DNA from: a virus
Reading direction: 5' to 3' (one strand)
IMG/VR virus record: IMGVR_UViG_3300048056_000076
Location: 1-25,036 of that record
Length of the DNA stretch: 25,036 nucleotides
A model generated the notes under the pieces. That model was not told the origin of the DNA and ran no database searches. It saw nothing but the letters and a program-made list of their open reading frames with translations. Made by a program: the position numbers and the translations under genes. Below, in pieces: positions 9,070-17,438 of the stretch; position 1 is the stretch's first letter, and every line of letters begins with the position of its first letter.

Positions 9070-9750
9070 TTACACATTCACGCCTGCTGCGGTGTCTACC
9101 AAAATATTAGACTTAGCAGCATCGTTAAACAATTGATCCGAACCCTCTTCATAATCAAGTCCCGGCCCTGCTACGATGTCTGTTACCATGATAGTAACAT
9201 TTTCTTGTACCAGCGCAGACTCAGCGGCAAAAGAGGTACCGTATTGTGAAAACCAGCAACCTTCGTAGTATGTCATTAGAGCAAGGTATCCAGCATTAAA
9301 AGGATCCTGTGAATCACCCACACCAATACTTCCAACCTCGTTTGCCCCAGTAACCACTTGCTCAAGCTGACTTAAAACAATTTCCTGCATAATATCAAAG
9401 GGCCACTTGTGGTGCCTAAGAGAACGAACTATACCATCAACGCCTCCCTTATAACCAAATACTTGGTAAATAAGTGAAATGTATTGAGCAGTCCTAGTGA
9501 CTGATAAAGATAGAGGTTCTGTTACCCCAGGAACCAACTCGGCCACATGGTCACCAAAGCCTATGCCGCGCACAGTCTCTATAGTACGAGACTCTGACGG
9601 ATCAAAGGATGCCACAACCCCTATCTGCTGATAACCTGAACTCGCATCAGCAGGACGAGCGTAAATCTTATTCTTAGTGCTTACTACAGACATCGTCTCA
9701 GGAGTAACCCCGTGACGATGCGTGTAAGTACCTCTGTCTCTGTTAGCCAT
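9070..9750 (-). CDS. Tail tube protein
   Basis: The protein has 226 residues. It forms the inner tail tube through which DNA passes, stacking as hexameric rings inside the contractile sheath. The length and beta-rich pattern fit the family, including FDPSESRTIETVRGIGFGDH (49-68), VPGVTEPLSLSVTRTAQYIS (73-92), the late YEGCWFSQYG segment and an acidic C-terminal end. Position strongly supports the call: sheath and tube genes lie in the same block, with the tail chaperone and tape measure following. Start ATG 9750 has AAGGAG at good spacing. I see no signal peptide, membrane segment or added domain. A close paralogue of the tube (a tube-initiator protein) is the main alternative, but the initiator-like genes are found after the tape measure. 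Confidence 0.85.
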   Translation of the reverse strand: MANRDRGTYTHRHGVTPETMSVVSTKNKIYARPADASSGYQQIGVVASFDPSESRTIETVRGIGFGDHVAELVPGVTEPLSLSVTRTAQYISLIYQVFGYKGGVDGIVRSLRHHKWPFDIMQEIVLSQLEQVVTGANEVGSIGVGDSQDPFNAGYLALMTYYEGCWFSQYGTSFAAESALVQENVTIMVTDIVAGPGLDYEEGSDQLFNDAAKSNILVDTAAGVNV

Positions 9751-9768
9751 TTTTATCTCCTTACTTTA

Positions 9769-10764
9769 TTAATCAAAAAGCTTGCTAAGCTCGGTCTCAT
9801 CTTCTGATGATAATCTTACTTCTGACATCGGGGCAGAAAGCTCTACTCCTTCGCCATATATAATTGAGTCATCCTCTAAAGAAGCACTCTTGTTTGTTAC
9901 ATTTTCATCGCCGTCATTGTTTACCTTACACGCAGGGCTGTCTTTGCCTGGACCCGTACCATCAGGCACTCCAGGACCTTTATCCTCACCAGCTTGCTTA
10001 TTAACCGGTTTTGCGGCTTTAGCTTTTTCAACAATCCCAGAGTCGTGGTTCTCTTTATCCTGAGGGATCTGCTCACCTTTAAGTGTAGGGGGAGTTTCTT
10101 GCTTCTTCTCTGAATCAGGCATCTGCTCTTTATCCAAGTGACGCTTTGTATCACAGCAGGTTGAACTATCCATACCCAAAACATCTTTAAGAATAGCATT
10201 AGCCACTGCATCGGAAGCTTCCCGTGTCCAATACATCCCTACCACATCCTCAAGCTCACTGTCTTCTGAAGCCATTCTAGGAGCAACAGCCGGTACTGCA
10301 CTAGGAGTTACATCACCCTTCATCTCCTCCATCTCCATCTTCCTAATAGCCTCATCGAGTTTAGCCTGATACATATCATGCACTTTCTTTACCTCTTTAG
10401 CTTCTGACGAGCTTAAGAATTGTTTTTTACCATTTACTTTTTCACCCTTTAGGACGTAATCAATCAAATAGCCCAAGGATACAGGATCCATATTTGGGTT
10501 AATCTTTCCTACCTGAAACCTACCCGCCTGCTCTTTACTTGGTATCGTAGACGGTGTATAATTTTTACCACCACCAAAATCAACATTAGCACCGAAACCA
10601 GCTTCTTTACCATCAACGTCAGGGTTAATGATAGTTGAGAACTTCTCGTCACTCATGTTAGCAATAACATAAGACATTGCACTCAAATCCTGTGCTATCT
10701 CATTGTCGCTAGCAAAAACTTCTGACATCCCTTTAAGTCTGTTTGACAAAGCAATACGATCCAT
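9769..10764 (-). CDS. Virion-associated protein B of a paralogous pair between sheath and tube
   Basis: The protein has 331 residues of unknown function. The N-terminal ~50 residues (MDRIALSNRLKGMSEVF, then MSYVIANMSDEKFSTIINPD) match the N-terminus of the preceding gene's product. The last ~30 (IIYGEGVELSAPMSEVRLSS and following) match its C-terminus. Between them the two differ: here residues about 190-290 are polar, Lys/Pro/Gly/Asp-rich and probably disordered, with a CC pair in STCCDTKRH. A helical segment near 165-200 contains VGMYWTREASDAVANAILKD. ATG 10764 has AAGGAG upstream, and the gene ends 18 nt before the tail tube start, in the same transcript as the sheath. No enzyme motif was seen. 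A tail decoration, assembly or scaffold-like role is a guess from location. Confidence 0.72.
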   Translation of the reverse strand: MDRIALSNRLKGMSEVFASDNEIAQDLSAMSYVIANMSDEKFSTIINPDVDGKEAGFGANVDFGGGKNYTPSTIPSKEQAGRFQVGKINPNMDPVSLGYLIDYVLKGEKVNGKKQFLSSSEAKEVKKVHDMYQAKLDEAIRKMEMEEMKGDVTPSAVPAVAPRMASEDSELEDVVGMYWTREASDAVANAILKDVLGMDSSTCCDTKRHLDKEQMPDSEKKQETPPTLKGEQIPQDKENHDSGIVEKAKAAKPVNKQAGEDKGPGVPDGTGPGKDSPACKVNNDGDENVTNKSASLEDDSIIYGEGVELSAPMSEVRLSSEDETELSKLFD

Positions 10765-10785
10765 AACTTTACTCCTTAATGTTTA

Positions 10786-12123
10786 TTACACACATTTACA
10801 TGCTAAGATTGCGCTAAGTTTTTTTATCTCATCTGAGTTATGATCTACTTCCACCATCGTCGGGCTCAAACAGATACCCTCAGAGATCATCATATCTGTA
10901 TCTGATGCTACTCTTATAGCTTTAGCCTTTGCCTTTCCCTTGGTGGGCTCAACAGGCACTGACTCTTTACCTTTATTCTGTAGCAAACTGTTTATATTTT
11001 CTATATCTAACTTAGAAGGCTTCTTAGCAGAAGGAGCTTTCTTTTCAGTAGACGGATTAACAACAGCGGGCGCGACTTTCTTAACCTTAGCTGCCGGTGC
11101 CGGAGCAGGCTCAACCGCTGGAGCTTTTTTAACTGAAGGCTTAACTGCCGGTTTAGCCCTTGGGGCTGATACGGGTGCAACTGATGGAGCTGCTTGAGCT
11201 GGAGCCGCTTTAGCTGGAGCTGCTTGAGCCGGAGCCGCTTTAGCTGGAGCTGCTTGAGCCGGGGCTGATTGAGCCGGGGCTGATTGAGCCGGAGCTGATT
11301 GAGCCGGAGCTGATTGAGCCGGAGCTGCTTTAGCCGGGGCGTAAGGGCTTTTCTTCTCATAAGTAGCCTCAGGGGAACTATCCCTAAAACTTCTCTCGAT
11401 GTCTCCCTTTAATAACCCTACGACATCCCCTGTCATCCTAGCATACTCAGCCTTAAGCTCAGGTGTAATATCCTTTTGGAGTATATCGTTAAAATAATCG
11501 TCAGAAACCTGGAGAAACTTGTTTATCTTTTTATCATTTACTGAATCATCATAAGAAGCATCAGGCTTACTACTATTAAAAAGTGTATTTAACTCTTTTA
11601 GCTTGTTAGTAATTTCCTCTGGCAGAAGAGATGGATTGTATGTGTCAGAAAAATTTTTAACCATCTCTTTGTACATTTTATTCAAAGCGTTGTAAGTACC
11701 TGTAGGGCTTTTATCCTCAAACAAAGCTGTTTTATCTTCTGAAGCTGACTTACCTACAAAGTCCCCCATCTTCCATTTAAGCAGGTACTTATCTACTGTT
11801 TTTTTGGCATGTGGCGGAAGATCGCTATACGCATTCGACACCTCTTTATTATCAAACATTTGAAGTAGTTTGCCCGAGGGTCCTGCTTTTTGATAGTTTT
11901 GATAAGATTGAGGACCAGGAGTATTTGTACCTGGTTTCCTAAACAACCCTTTTAGCTTATCAAAACTAAAAGACTCTTTGTTAATAAGATCCTCGAAAAC
12001 AGCATCATCCATACCAGCAATAACGGAGGACATGTATTTAATATCTTCCTTGATATCACAGTCGTTGAATATCTCAGACATTCCTGCGAATCTATTTGCT
12101 AAAGCATTTTTATCGATCATCAT
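10786..12123 (-). CDS. Virion-associated protein A of a paralogous pair, with Ala-Pro repeat
   Basis: The protein has 445 residues if translation begins at the first of two adjacent ATGs (12123); AGGGG is better spaced from the second, at 12120 (MIDKNALANRFAGMSEIF). Residues 1-50 and 408-440 match the ends of the next protein. Residues about 90-255 are helical and charged. Residues 262-313 are a tandem five-residue repeat of the APAQS/APAKA/APAQA type, followed by a Pro/Ala/Lys-rich stretch to about 370, likely an extended flexible linker. The C-terminus ends ACKCV. It follows the sheath gene, separated by a 12-bp hairpin. I do not recognise a family. An elongated linker on the tail or a tail assembly factor would fit, without direct evidence. 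Confidence 0.72.
   Translation of the reverse strand: MMIDKNALANRFAGMSEIFNDCDIKEDIKYMSSVIAGMDDAVFEDLINKESFSFDKLKGLFRKPGTNTPGPQSYQNYQKAGPSGKLLQMFDNKEVSNAYSDLPPHAKKTVDKYLLKWKMGDFVGKSASEDKTALFEDKSPTGTYNALNKMYKEMVKNFSDTYNPSLLPEEITNKLKELNTLFNSSKPDASYDDSVNDKKINKFLQVSDDYFNDILQKDITPELKAEYARMTGDVVGLLKGDIERSFRDSSPEATYEKKSPYAPAKAAPAQSAPAQSAPAQSAPAQSAPAQAAPAKAAPAQAAPAKAAPAQAAPSVAPVSAPRAKPAVKPSVKKAPAVEPAPAPAAKVKKVAPAVVNPSTEKKAPSAKKPSKLDIENINSLLQNKGKESVPVEPTKGKAKAKAIRVASDTDMMISEGICLSPTMVEVDHNSDEIKKLSAILACKCV
11185..11340 (-). repeat. 15-bp tandem repeat encoding APAQS/APAKA units
   Basis: About ten consecutive 15-bp units (on the plus strand close to GATTGAGCCGGAGCT) encode the Ala-Pro-Ala-Gln/Lys-Ser/Ala pentapeptide. 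Four adjacent units are almost identical, suggesting recent expansion by slippage or unequal recombination. The unit length keeps the frame, so copy number can vary without breaking the gene. Confidence 0.9.
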
Positions 12124-12140
12124 GGCCCCTAAAGTTATAC

Positions 12141-12171
12141 AGCGTAGAGGGTGCTTAAAACCCTCTACGCT
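12141..12171 (-). other. 12-bp perfect hairpin after the sheath gene, no U tract
   Basis: AGCGTAGAGGGT pairs perfectly with ACCCTCTACGCT across a 7-nt loop. It lies 10 nt past the sheath stop codon and 17 nt before the next start. On neither strand is it followed by a run of T, so it is not a standard Rho-independent terminator. It could protect the sheath mRNA 3' end, partly attenuate transcription, or mark an RNA-processing site. Confidence 0.75.
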
Positions 12172-12181
12172 ATCACTACTA

Positions 12182-15100
12182 TTACAGACTCTGTCTTAGG
12201 TTAAGAGTAACAACAATCCAGTTCAACGGGAAAACAGGAGCATAATAAACCTCAACATCTACCGTGCTAGGATCACTTGCATTAACTCTTGCTTTAATGT
12301 TCTTAAATGCAACGATAAGATCGCTCTGTTTTAGAGATTTAAAATACGAACCTAAAGTACCTTCAATCTGTGGCAGAAGACGAGGAAGATTCTTCTGACC
12401 TATATACCTTGATAATACATTCCTAGTGCCTTGTTGAATAAAATGCTTTACTTCAACTATCCTGGGGTCACGAGTAACCGCATTGCTCATATCAGTAGTA
12501 AGAGACATCATGATACTTATGTTAGCGTCTCTTCCGGTAAGAACCGTGCAACCAGAATTAGCAATCTGCGCCGCAGTAACATTATCAAGTTGACGGAAAA
12601 TCCTCTTAAACCCTACTATGGTTTTGTTTGTCATAGGGGTAGCTATATCATACGCAGGTGAAACGTCCAAACCTGCCATAGCAGCTGCGATGAAAGATCC
12701 GTCTACCAGGTACTCTACTTCATTACCAAAATTATCCGTGATACCTAGAACGGCGGCATCGGGATAAACAGCAGTAATCTTCTCTGTCTTAAGACCCTTA
12801 ACAGAGTTGATAACCTCATCAGCTTTTGTACCAATCGCATAACCGATAATAGATGTGCGTTCATTCCTGTACCTGATACTGCACTGAATAGCATTTGAAG
12901 TCTTAAGATAAGAGTGAATCTCGGGCTTAGTGGTAACAGGCTGAATCAAAATAGGCCTTGTACCGTTTGTCAAAGGCTCATCAAAAGAATCAATACCATC
13001 AATGTAAGACTGTGTGCTCGCGTCAGAATCACCGGCAACTCTCGGGACCTGCTTCAAAGCCACCGCCCTAGCACCATTCTGGAAAGCCAGGTTAGCCGCG
13101 ATAACTAACTTATTGTTGATCTCTATAGGACCGAAAGCCCTAATAACATCTCTCATCTCAGTCAAGAACTTAACAGTGAAATCGGTCTTAGTCCTATCGA
13201 AAGACACGTAGTACAGATCACCGACTCTGGGCTCATTGCCTGAGAGGTTATAGGTAGTTAGAATTATTGTATTATCGGTAGAATCAACAGAACCACCATC
13301 AGTGCTTGAGACTGTAAAAAGTATACCAGGCACCCCTCTAACAGAACTAGAAGATGCTGTTATGTAGAGCCTTTCAGTAGCGTCTGTCACAAGAGGATTA
13401 CCGCAGTCGTATGAAACGTATTGAACGTTAGTTGGGCTGAAATCAGTAGTATCCCCTACATTAGCGTTTACACCAGAATCCGCAAAAGAAATTCTGAACC
13501 CTGTAGTAGGATCAACATAAGTTCTTCCTAGCCTACCAGTATTCGCCCCGTCAGTAGTAACTGAACCGGTATTGCCAAAATTAGCATCAGTAGTAGACAA
13601 CGCAACCAAATCAGCGTAGTTCGTAATAAGTGTAGGATCAACCGCTGATTTAACTGTGAAACCACCTGCTCCATCAAAGAGGAAGTAAACGCGCTCTACA
13701 GCACCGTTAAGCGGACTTACTTGGAAATCAAGCGCACCAGCTCCTGCATAAATAGGAGTAACGTTGCTAGTAGCCCCACCAGAAGTTGCCTGGGTAACGT
13801 CAAGAACGTTGCCAGTCACTCGTGAGCTAACAGTATATTTACCTACCCCAGCACCACCAGGGACTCTAACAGTCATCGTCCAGGTGTCGTCTACCAGAAT
13901 ATTCTCATAATATGTTACGTAGACTTTCTTCTCATTAGTCTGGTTAGGTAGGAGGGCCGCAGCAATACCTATTGTAATAGTTTTTCCGCTAATTTTAGTA
14001 ACAGGAACCGCACCCGCTGCCTTTGCAGTCTCCCAATCAGAACCAACAAAAGCTATCACATCCGAAGGATTCTCAGTAGCTTTACCATTACCAGTACCAT
14101 CTACAGGCACAGAACCTAGCACGAAATTCCTATTGCCGTCTGCGCTCAAAACGTTGCCGTTGGCGTCTACTATGTTATCACCGTTTGAGTCAGTAGCCGG
14201 GACAGAAGGAACAGATATTTCACCGAAAATTCTATTATCTTTTAAAGAAGCTACGACATCCTCGTCAACCAACAAATCTGACCCAGCAGTAGTAATACCG
14301 TATGAAAGTTGGTGTGAGTGCCCCCAATGTATTCTATTAACTCCAGAAAGAACAACATCATTACCGATAGAATAGTCTGAAGTGTCAGAACTTAGACCGA
14401 CTTTAACAAGACGATTAACTGCAGCGGCAGGGAGTATATCAAAAGTGTTCTCCCAGCTATTTGAAAAATAGTTGACAGTAACTACATCACCGTCTGCAGG
14501 AGCAGAACCAAATTTGAAAGTACCTGCAGCACCGTCTAATTCAACAATAGTAGATACAACCCCGTTAACCTTGGCCTCTATTACTTTTACTGTTCTTTCA
14601 AACTCGTCACCAATGACGCTAGTACTCGGGTTATAAAGGATAGTTGTAGTAGAGCTAATATCTGCGTTAACTGCTGCAGTTCCTCCGTTGTCACCTTTAA
14701 CGATACGACTACTCTTTACTTTAAAAGTAGTTGTAGTACCATCAGCTTGAGTGGAGAGGTCTTCGTTTTCGTTGTAAGTATCGCGTCTTTTGTAGTAGTA
14801 GTTAGCTCTAACAATGTCGGTAGAAGCAGGCAGCGAGACAAGGGTAACTTCACCAGTCAATCCGTTGACCGAATTAACGGCAACAGGCTCACCGTTTACT
14901 GTAACAATGACCTGAGTAGGTAGAACAGCTACCTTACCTTCTCCGTTACCAGTTACTATAGGAAAATTTTCTACAGTAAAATTTTTGTTGGTTCCATCCA
15001 ACTGTGAACTGACATCCTCGTCAAGAATTAGGTTGTCAGCTATAGCGGAGGATCCTCTTACCATCTCAAAATCGGTTACTCTGATTTCCTCAGCCGCGAC

Positions 15101-15214
15101 CCCAATAAAAGCCGGGTATCTTATGTCCCCTGAGGCACTAGCTCCCGGGGCTTCCGTAATAGTTCTAGTTAGAACGCCAGGGAAGACAAAACTTTCTAAA
15201 GGTCCTATAGCCAT
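12182..15214 (-). CDS. Contractile tail sheath protein, enlarged
   Basis: The protein has 1010 residues, well above the usual 400-660. It polymerises around the tail tube and contracts to drive the tube into the host. The N-terminus has the sheath-type FPGVLTRTITEAPG (10-23). The C-terminal ~130 residues carry the conserved sheath core: TRDPRIVEVKHFIQQGTRNV, YIGQKNLPRLLPQIEGTLGS and a final strand region ending NLRQSL. Extra length lies in residues about 60-600: at least two related beta modules (about 64-142 and 147-252, each starting near 'DEDVSSQLDGT' or 'NEDLSTQADGT' and ending in 'NYYYK' or 'NYF'), then more Gly/Thr/Asp-rich beta segments. These probably decorate the outside of the sheath. 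The start has AAAGGAG, and a candidate promoter lies about 100 nt upstream. Confidence 0.93.
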   Translation of the reverse strand: MAIGPLESFVFPGVLTRTITEAPGASASGDIRYPAFIGVAAEEIRVTDFEMVRGSSAIADNLILDEDVSSQLDGTNKNFTVENFPIVTGNGEGKVAVLPTQVIVTVNGEPVAVNSVNGLTGEVTLVSLPASTDIVRANYYYKRRDTYNENEDLSTQADGTTTTFKVKSSRIVKGDNGGTAAVNADISSTTTILYNPSTSVIGDEFERTVKVIEAKVNGVVSTIVELDGAAGTFKFGSAPADGDVVTVNYFSNSWENTFDILPAAAVNRLVKVGLSSDTSDYSIGNDVVLSGVNRIHWGHSHQLSYGITTAGSDLLVDEDVVASLKDNRIFGEISVPSVPATDSNGDNIVDANGNVLSADGNRNFVLGSVPVDGTGNGKATENPSDVIAFVGSDWETAKAAGAVPVTKISGKTITIGIAAALLPNQTNEKKVYVTYYENILVDDTWTMTVRVPGGAGVGKYTVSSRVTGNVLDVTQATSGGATSNVTPIYAGAGALDFQVSPLNGAVERVYFLFDGAGGFTVKSAVDPTLITNYADLVALSTTDANFGNTGSVTTDGANTGRLGRTYVDPTTGFRISFADSGVNANVGDTTDFSPTNVQYVSYDCGNPLVTDATERLYITASSSSVRGVPGILFTVSSTDGGSVDSTDNTIILTTYNLSGNEPRVGDLYYVSFDRTKTDFTVKFLTEMRDVIRAFGPIEINNKLVIAANLAFQNGARAVALKQVPRVAGDSDASTQSYIDGIDSFDEPLTNGTRPILIQPVTTKPEIHSYLKTSNAIQCSIRYRNERTSIIGYAIGTKADEVINSVKGLKTEKITAVYPDAAVLGITDNFGNEVEYLVDGSFIAAAMAGLDVSPAYDIATPMTNKTIVGFKRIFRQLDNVTAAQIANSGCTVLTGRDANISIMMSLTTDMSNAVTRDPRIVEVKHFIQQGTRNVLSRYIGQKNLPRLLPQIEGTLGSYFKSLKQSDLIVAFKNIKARVNASDPSTVDVEVYYAPVFPLNWIVVTLNLRQSL

Positions 15215-15314
15215 TTTTTTCTCCTTTATCTCACCAAAAAACTTTTTACATTAGTTTAAATTTTATATGGGGTATCGCAACAACTATATATTCTATAATC
15301 TTATTTGATTTAAA

Positions 15315-15329
15315 TATTAATAAATTATT
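15315..15329 (-). promoter_or_regulatory. Candidate phage late promoter element upstream of the sheath gene
   Basis: The minus strand reads AATAATTTATTAATA, 14 of 15 identical to the shared motif AATAATCTATTAATA. It lies in the 151-nt gap after the FmdB-type gene and about 100 nt before the sheath ATG, leaving a long AT-rich leader that could hold further signals. Confidence 0.42.
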
Positions 15330-15365
15330 ACGTTACCTCTAAAGGAGAAGATGGCGTTTTTACCT

Positions 15366-15881
15366 TCAGTTACCAGTGTTAGGTTTTAACTTAATAACAC
15401 TGTCCCTGTCCTTCATGCCATCAAACTGACTTATGCCCTTCTTTTCTCTTTCAGACCGATGCTCTTTAAGAGATTCAGAGTAGTCTTTCCTAAACGCTTT
15501 CTCGCCACTATCGCCCAGGTGCATAAGTGGGCTGTACTTACCATCTTTATCTTTAGGGATACTTATCTCTGAGGGTGTTGCCCCCATCTTATCCCACCTT
15601 TTCTTCTGTCTTTCTTCGTACCTCTTTTTCCACCGGATATCATACCCTTCCCACTTCTTCTCTGACTCCGCACCAACTACTTTATCTATTTCCTTGGGAG
15701 TGTATATAGTGTCCCTCTTTGGGTCTAACTTAGTACCTATACCAAAAGTTACCGCTTCAATCCTGGAAGTATTACTTTTACCACAATCAGAGCAGACAGT
15801 ATCATTATCCCTGTCTTCATACTTCTTAATATCTTCGAACTCTAAACCGCAGTCGCCACACTGATACCTGTAAATCGGCAT
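15366..15881 (-). CDS. FmdB-type zinc-ribbon protein
   Basis: The protein has 171 residues. The start MPIYRYQCGDCGLEFEDIKK, followed by VCSDCGKSNTSRI, is the classic small zinc ribbon (CxxCG...CxxCG) of the FmdB / putative regulatory protein family. The family unit is only about 40-80 residues; here a charged tail of about 110 residues follows, rich in Lys/Arg/Glu and likely helical or disordered (for example YEERQKKRWDKMG). In phages such proteins may act as small structural or regulatory factors; the sequence does not decide between them. It stands alone between the neck candidate and the sheath, with AAAGGGAG before the ATG and a candidate promoter about 50 nt upstream. The zinc ribbon is sure; the function is unknown. 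Confidence 0.85.
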   Translation of the reverse strand: MPIYRYQCGDCGLEFEDIKKYEDRDNDTVCSDCGKSNTSRIEAVTFGIGTKLDPKRDTIYTPKEIDKVVGAESEKKWEGYDIRWKKRYEERQKKRWDKMGATPSEISIPKDKDGKYSPLMHLGDSGEKAFRKDYSESLKEHRSEREKKGISQFDGMKDRDSVIKLKPNTGN

Positions 15882-15930
15882 ATTATATCTCCCTTTAGGA
15901 TTTGGATGTGATTTATAATTTTAGAGATTT

Positions 15931-15945
15931 TATTAATAGATTATG
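15931..15945 (-). promoter_or_regulatory. Candidate phage late promoter element upstream of the FmdB-type gene
   Basis: The minus strand reads CATAATCTATTAATA, 14 of 15 identical to the shared motif. It begins 6 nt after the stop codon of the preceding gene and ends 49 nt before the next ATG. A second AT-rich block with TATAAATC lies between it and the Shine-Dalgarno site. Confidence 0.45.
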
Positions 15946-15951
15946 GTAGTG

Positions 15952-17385
15952 TTACACGTATTTGGGGTAACCCGCCTCAGGATACTTAACTACGAACTCT
16001 TTATCATAGGGGTATATATTGATGTCCAAATCTTTACCGCCAGCCAAATTAAAGTATCTGCTACTCTGCCTATAAGCATAAAGTTTAGAATCAAAATCTA
16101 CTATCTCAGTGAGGTACGGTACGAACCTTTTCCACTCGGTCATCATACGAAGATTTATACTGCTTTTATAATACAAATCGTTTGTATTAGAATCATACAC
16201 TTCCTCAGACTCACCTACAGGATCCATCTCTTCTATAGTAAGACCCTCAGATACAAGACTTAACCTCTTCCTTGACCACATATCATCAATAATAAAATCT
16301 GTTAAATCTGGCAGCTCTATAGTATCCCTTGTAAAAACATCTATATCAAAACTCATCTGCCAATGTCCGCTATACACCCTGGAAGCCATCTCCCTTTCTG
16401 GGTATACTATTATAACTACTTTATCGTTTACTATCTTTTGGTTGCCAAAAGCTAATATTACACCTGTGATGGAAGTGTTATCATAATGGAAATCATCAGG
16501 TATCGTGAAAGGGCCCCTGGTACTTCCAACCCATCTATAGTTGGCGTACAAAGTAACTCCGACAGGCAGTGACTTAAGAAAAGTTACCTCACCAGTAACC
16601 GTATCTACTGTATAATCAGACCCACTCACTAATTCTATGTTTAGGGACCTATTATATCTTTTTGTATACAAAGTCTCTAGGTTAGCTATAATGCCGCCAT
16701 GGGCCAAGTTCGCTGAAGTCTCTACCCCAGTAGTGGTTTGTATTACTACCTCACCTTTTACAAAATACAAAGGGTCTATGACATACTGTGTTTCACTTAT
16801 CAACTCTATGTAATATCTTCCAGGGTCAGAAATCTTCTTGTAGTTATAAGAGATTGTCAAAGTTTGTCCTGCTCCAGGAGACACAGGCAAATAAATTAAC
16901 CCTTTTGCTCCGTCCACATCGGCAGGGAAAACTCGTTCCCCATCTAAAAACATATCTACTTGTCTGAAGTTATCCGCTATCTTTGTGTTGAAGTATCCGG
17001 ACACTATTGGGTAATTAGCTACCTGAAAAACCCTGTTAGTTCCTACAGATTGGCTACCAGTTATCTGGGAGGATAGATCCTCATTTTCTATAAAACCGGT
17101 TACGTTCTGCTCATCTTCCCACACCCAATCAAGAAATAAACCCTCTTTATTCTCTGTGCGGGCAACAGCTACGTGACTCTTTAAATCGGCGGCGTAATCA
17201 TCAGAGGAGAGTTTTATACGGGAGGCTGAGGCATTCTTAAGGATCACGCCTCTCATGGGGCGTTCTTTAAAAGGGAATTTATGGTATACTTTTAAAGTGT
17301 CTCTATAGACTGGATTATGCTCTATAGTATCGGTGAGCTCCCTTAGAACTCTTCGTTTAGTTGCTTTGAGTAGATTACTTTCCAT
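15952..17385 (-). CDS. Virion structural protein, neck or tail-completion candidate
   Basis: The protein has 477 residues. The N-terminus is basic and helical (ATKRRVLRELTDTIEHNPVY). Residues about 98-184 are a beta module clearly related to modules of the sheath: IENEDLSSQITGSQSVGTNR, then NYPIVSG, VDMFLDGERV and TLTISYNYKK. A shorter similar beta segment lies near 240-290. The C-terminal half contains KVVIIVYPEREMASRVYSGH, then WQMSFDIDVFTRD and WKRFVPYLTEI, which I loosely associate with neck or tail-terminator proteins of large myoviruses. It is a monocistronic or leading gene: a strong terminator lies just upstream, then a candidate promoter 38 nt before the ATG, with AAGGA at the start. 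Virion role probable; the exact ring or layer unknown. Confidence 0.68.
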   Translation of the reverse strand: MESNLLKATKRRVLRELTDTIEHNPVYRDTLKVYHKFPFKERPMRGVILKNASASRIKLSSDDYAADLKSHVAVARTENKEGLFLDWVWEDEQNVTGFIENEDLSSQITGSQSVGTNRVFQVANYPIVSGYFNTKIADNFRQVDMFLDGERVFPADVDGAKGLIYLPVSPGAGQTLTISYNYKKISDPGRYYIELISETQYVIDPLYFVKGEVVIQTTTGVETSANLAHGGIIANLETLYTKRYNRSLNIELVSGSDYTVDTVTGEVTFLKSLPVGVTLYANYRWVGSTRGPFTIPDDFHYDNTSITGVILAFGNQKIVNDKVVIIVYPEREMASRVYSGHWQMSFDIDVFTRDTIELPDLTDFIIDDMWSRKRLSLVSEGLTIEEMDPVGESEEVYDSNTNDLYYKSSINLRMMTEWKRFVPYLTEIVDFDSKLYAYRQSSRYFNLAGGKDLDINIYPYDKEFVVKYPEAGYPKYV

Positions 17386-17423
17386 GTTATTCCTTTTAAA
17401 CGAAAGTTCTATTTTACTATTTG

Positions 17424-17438
17424 TATTAATAGAATATT
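17424..17438 (-). promoter_or_regulatory. Candidate phage late promoter element upstream of the neck candidate
   Basis: The minus strand reads AATATTCTATTAATA, 14 of 15 identical to the shared motif. It directly follows the U tract of the terminator that ends the actin-like transcript and lies 38 nt before the ATG at 17385. A terminator followed at once by a promoter is the layout expected between two transcription units. Confidence 0.45.

Noticed and set aside
9762-9771. GATTAATA just before the tail tube gene as another promoter copy
   Set aside because: It overlaps the coding end and stop codon of protein B, and the left half of the 15-mer does not match.
9921-10211. 96-codon minus-strand frame inside protein B
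   Set aside because: Alternative reading of the polar linker region, no ribosome site, no recognisable domain.
11007-11360. 117-codon minus-strand frame rich in Leu/Arg/Gln
   Set aside because: Frame-shifted reading of the Ala-Pro repeat; low complexity, no start signal.
15351-15389. Plus-strand AAAGGAG plus ATG opening a short frame (MAFLPSVTSVRF)
   Set aside because: Only 12 codons, antisense to the FmdB-type gene end; the Shine-Dalgarno match is likely chance.
15373-15402. 8-bp inverted repeat (CAGTGTTA/TAACACTG) at the end of the FmdB-type gene
   Set aside because: 13-nt loop, overlaps the coding end, and has no T run directly after it; too weak to call a terminator.
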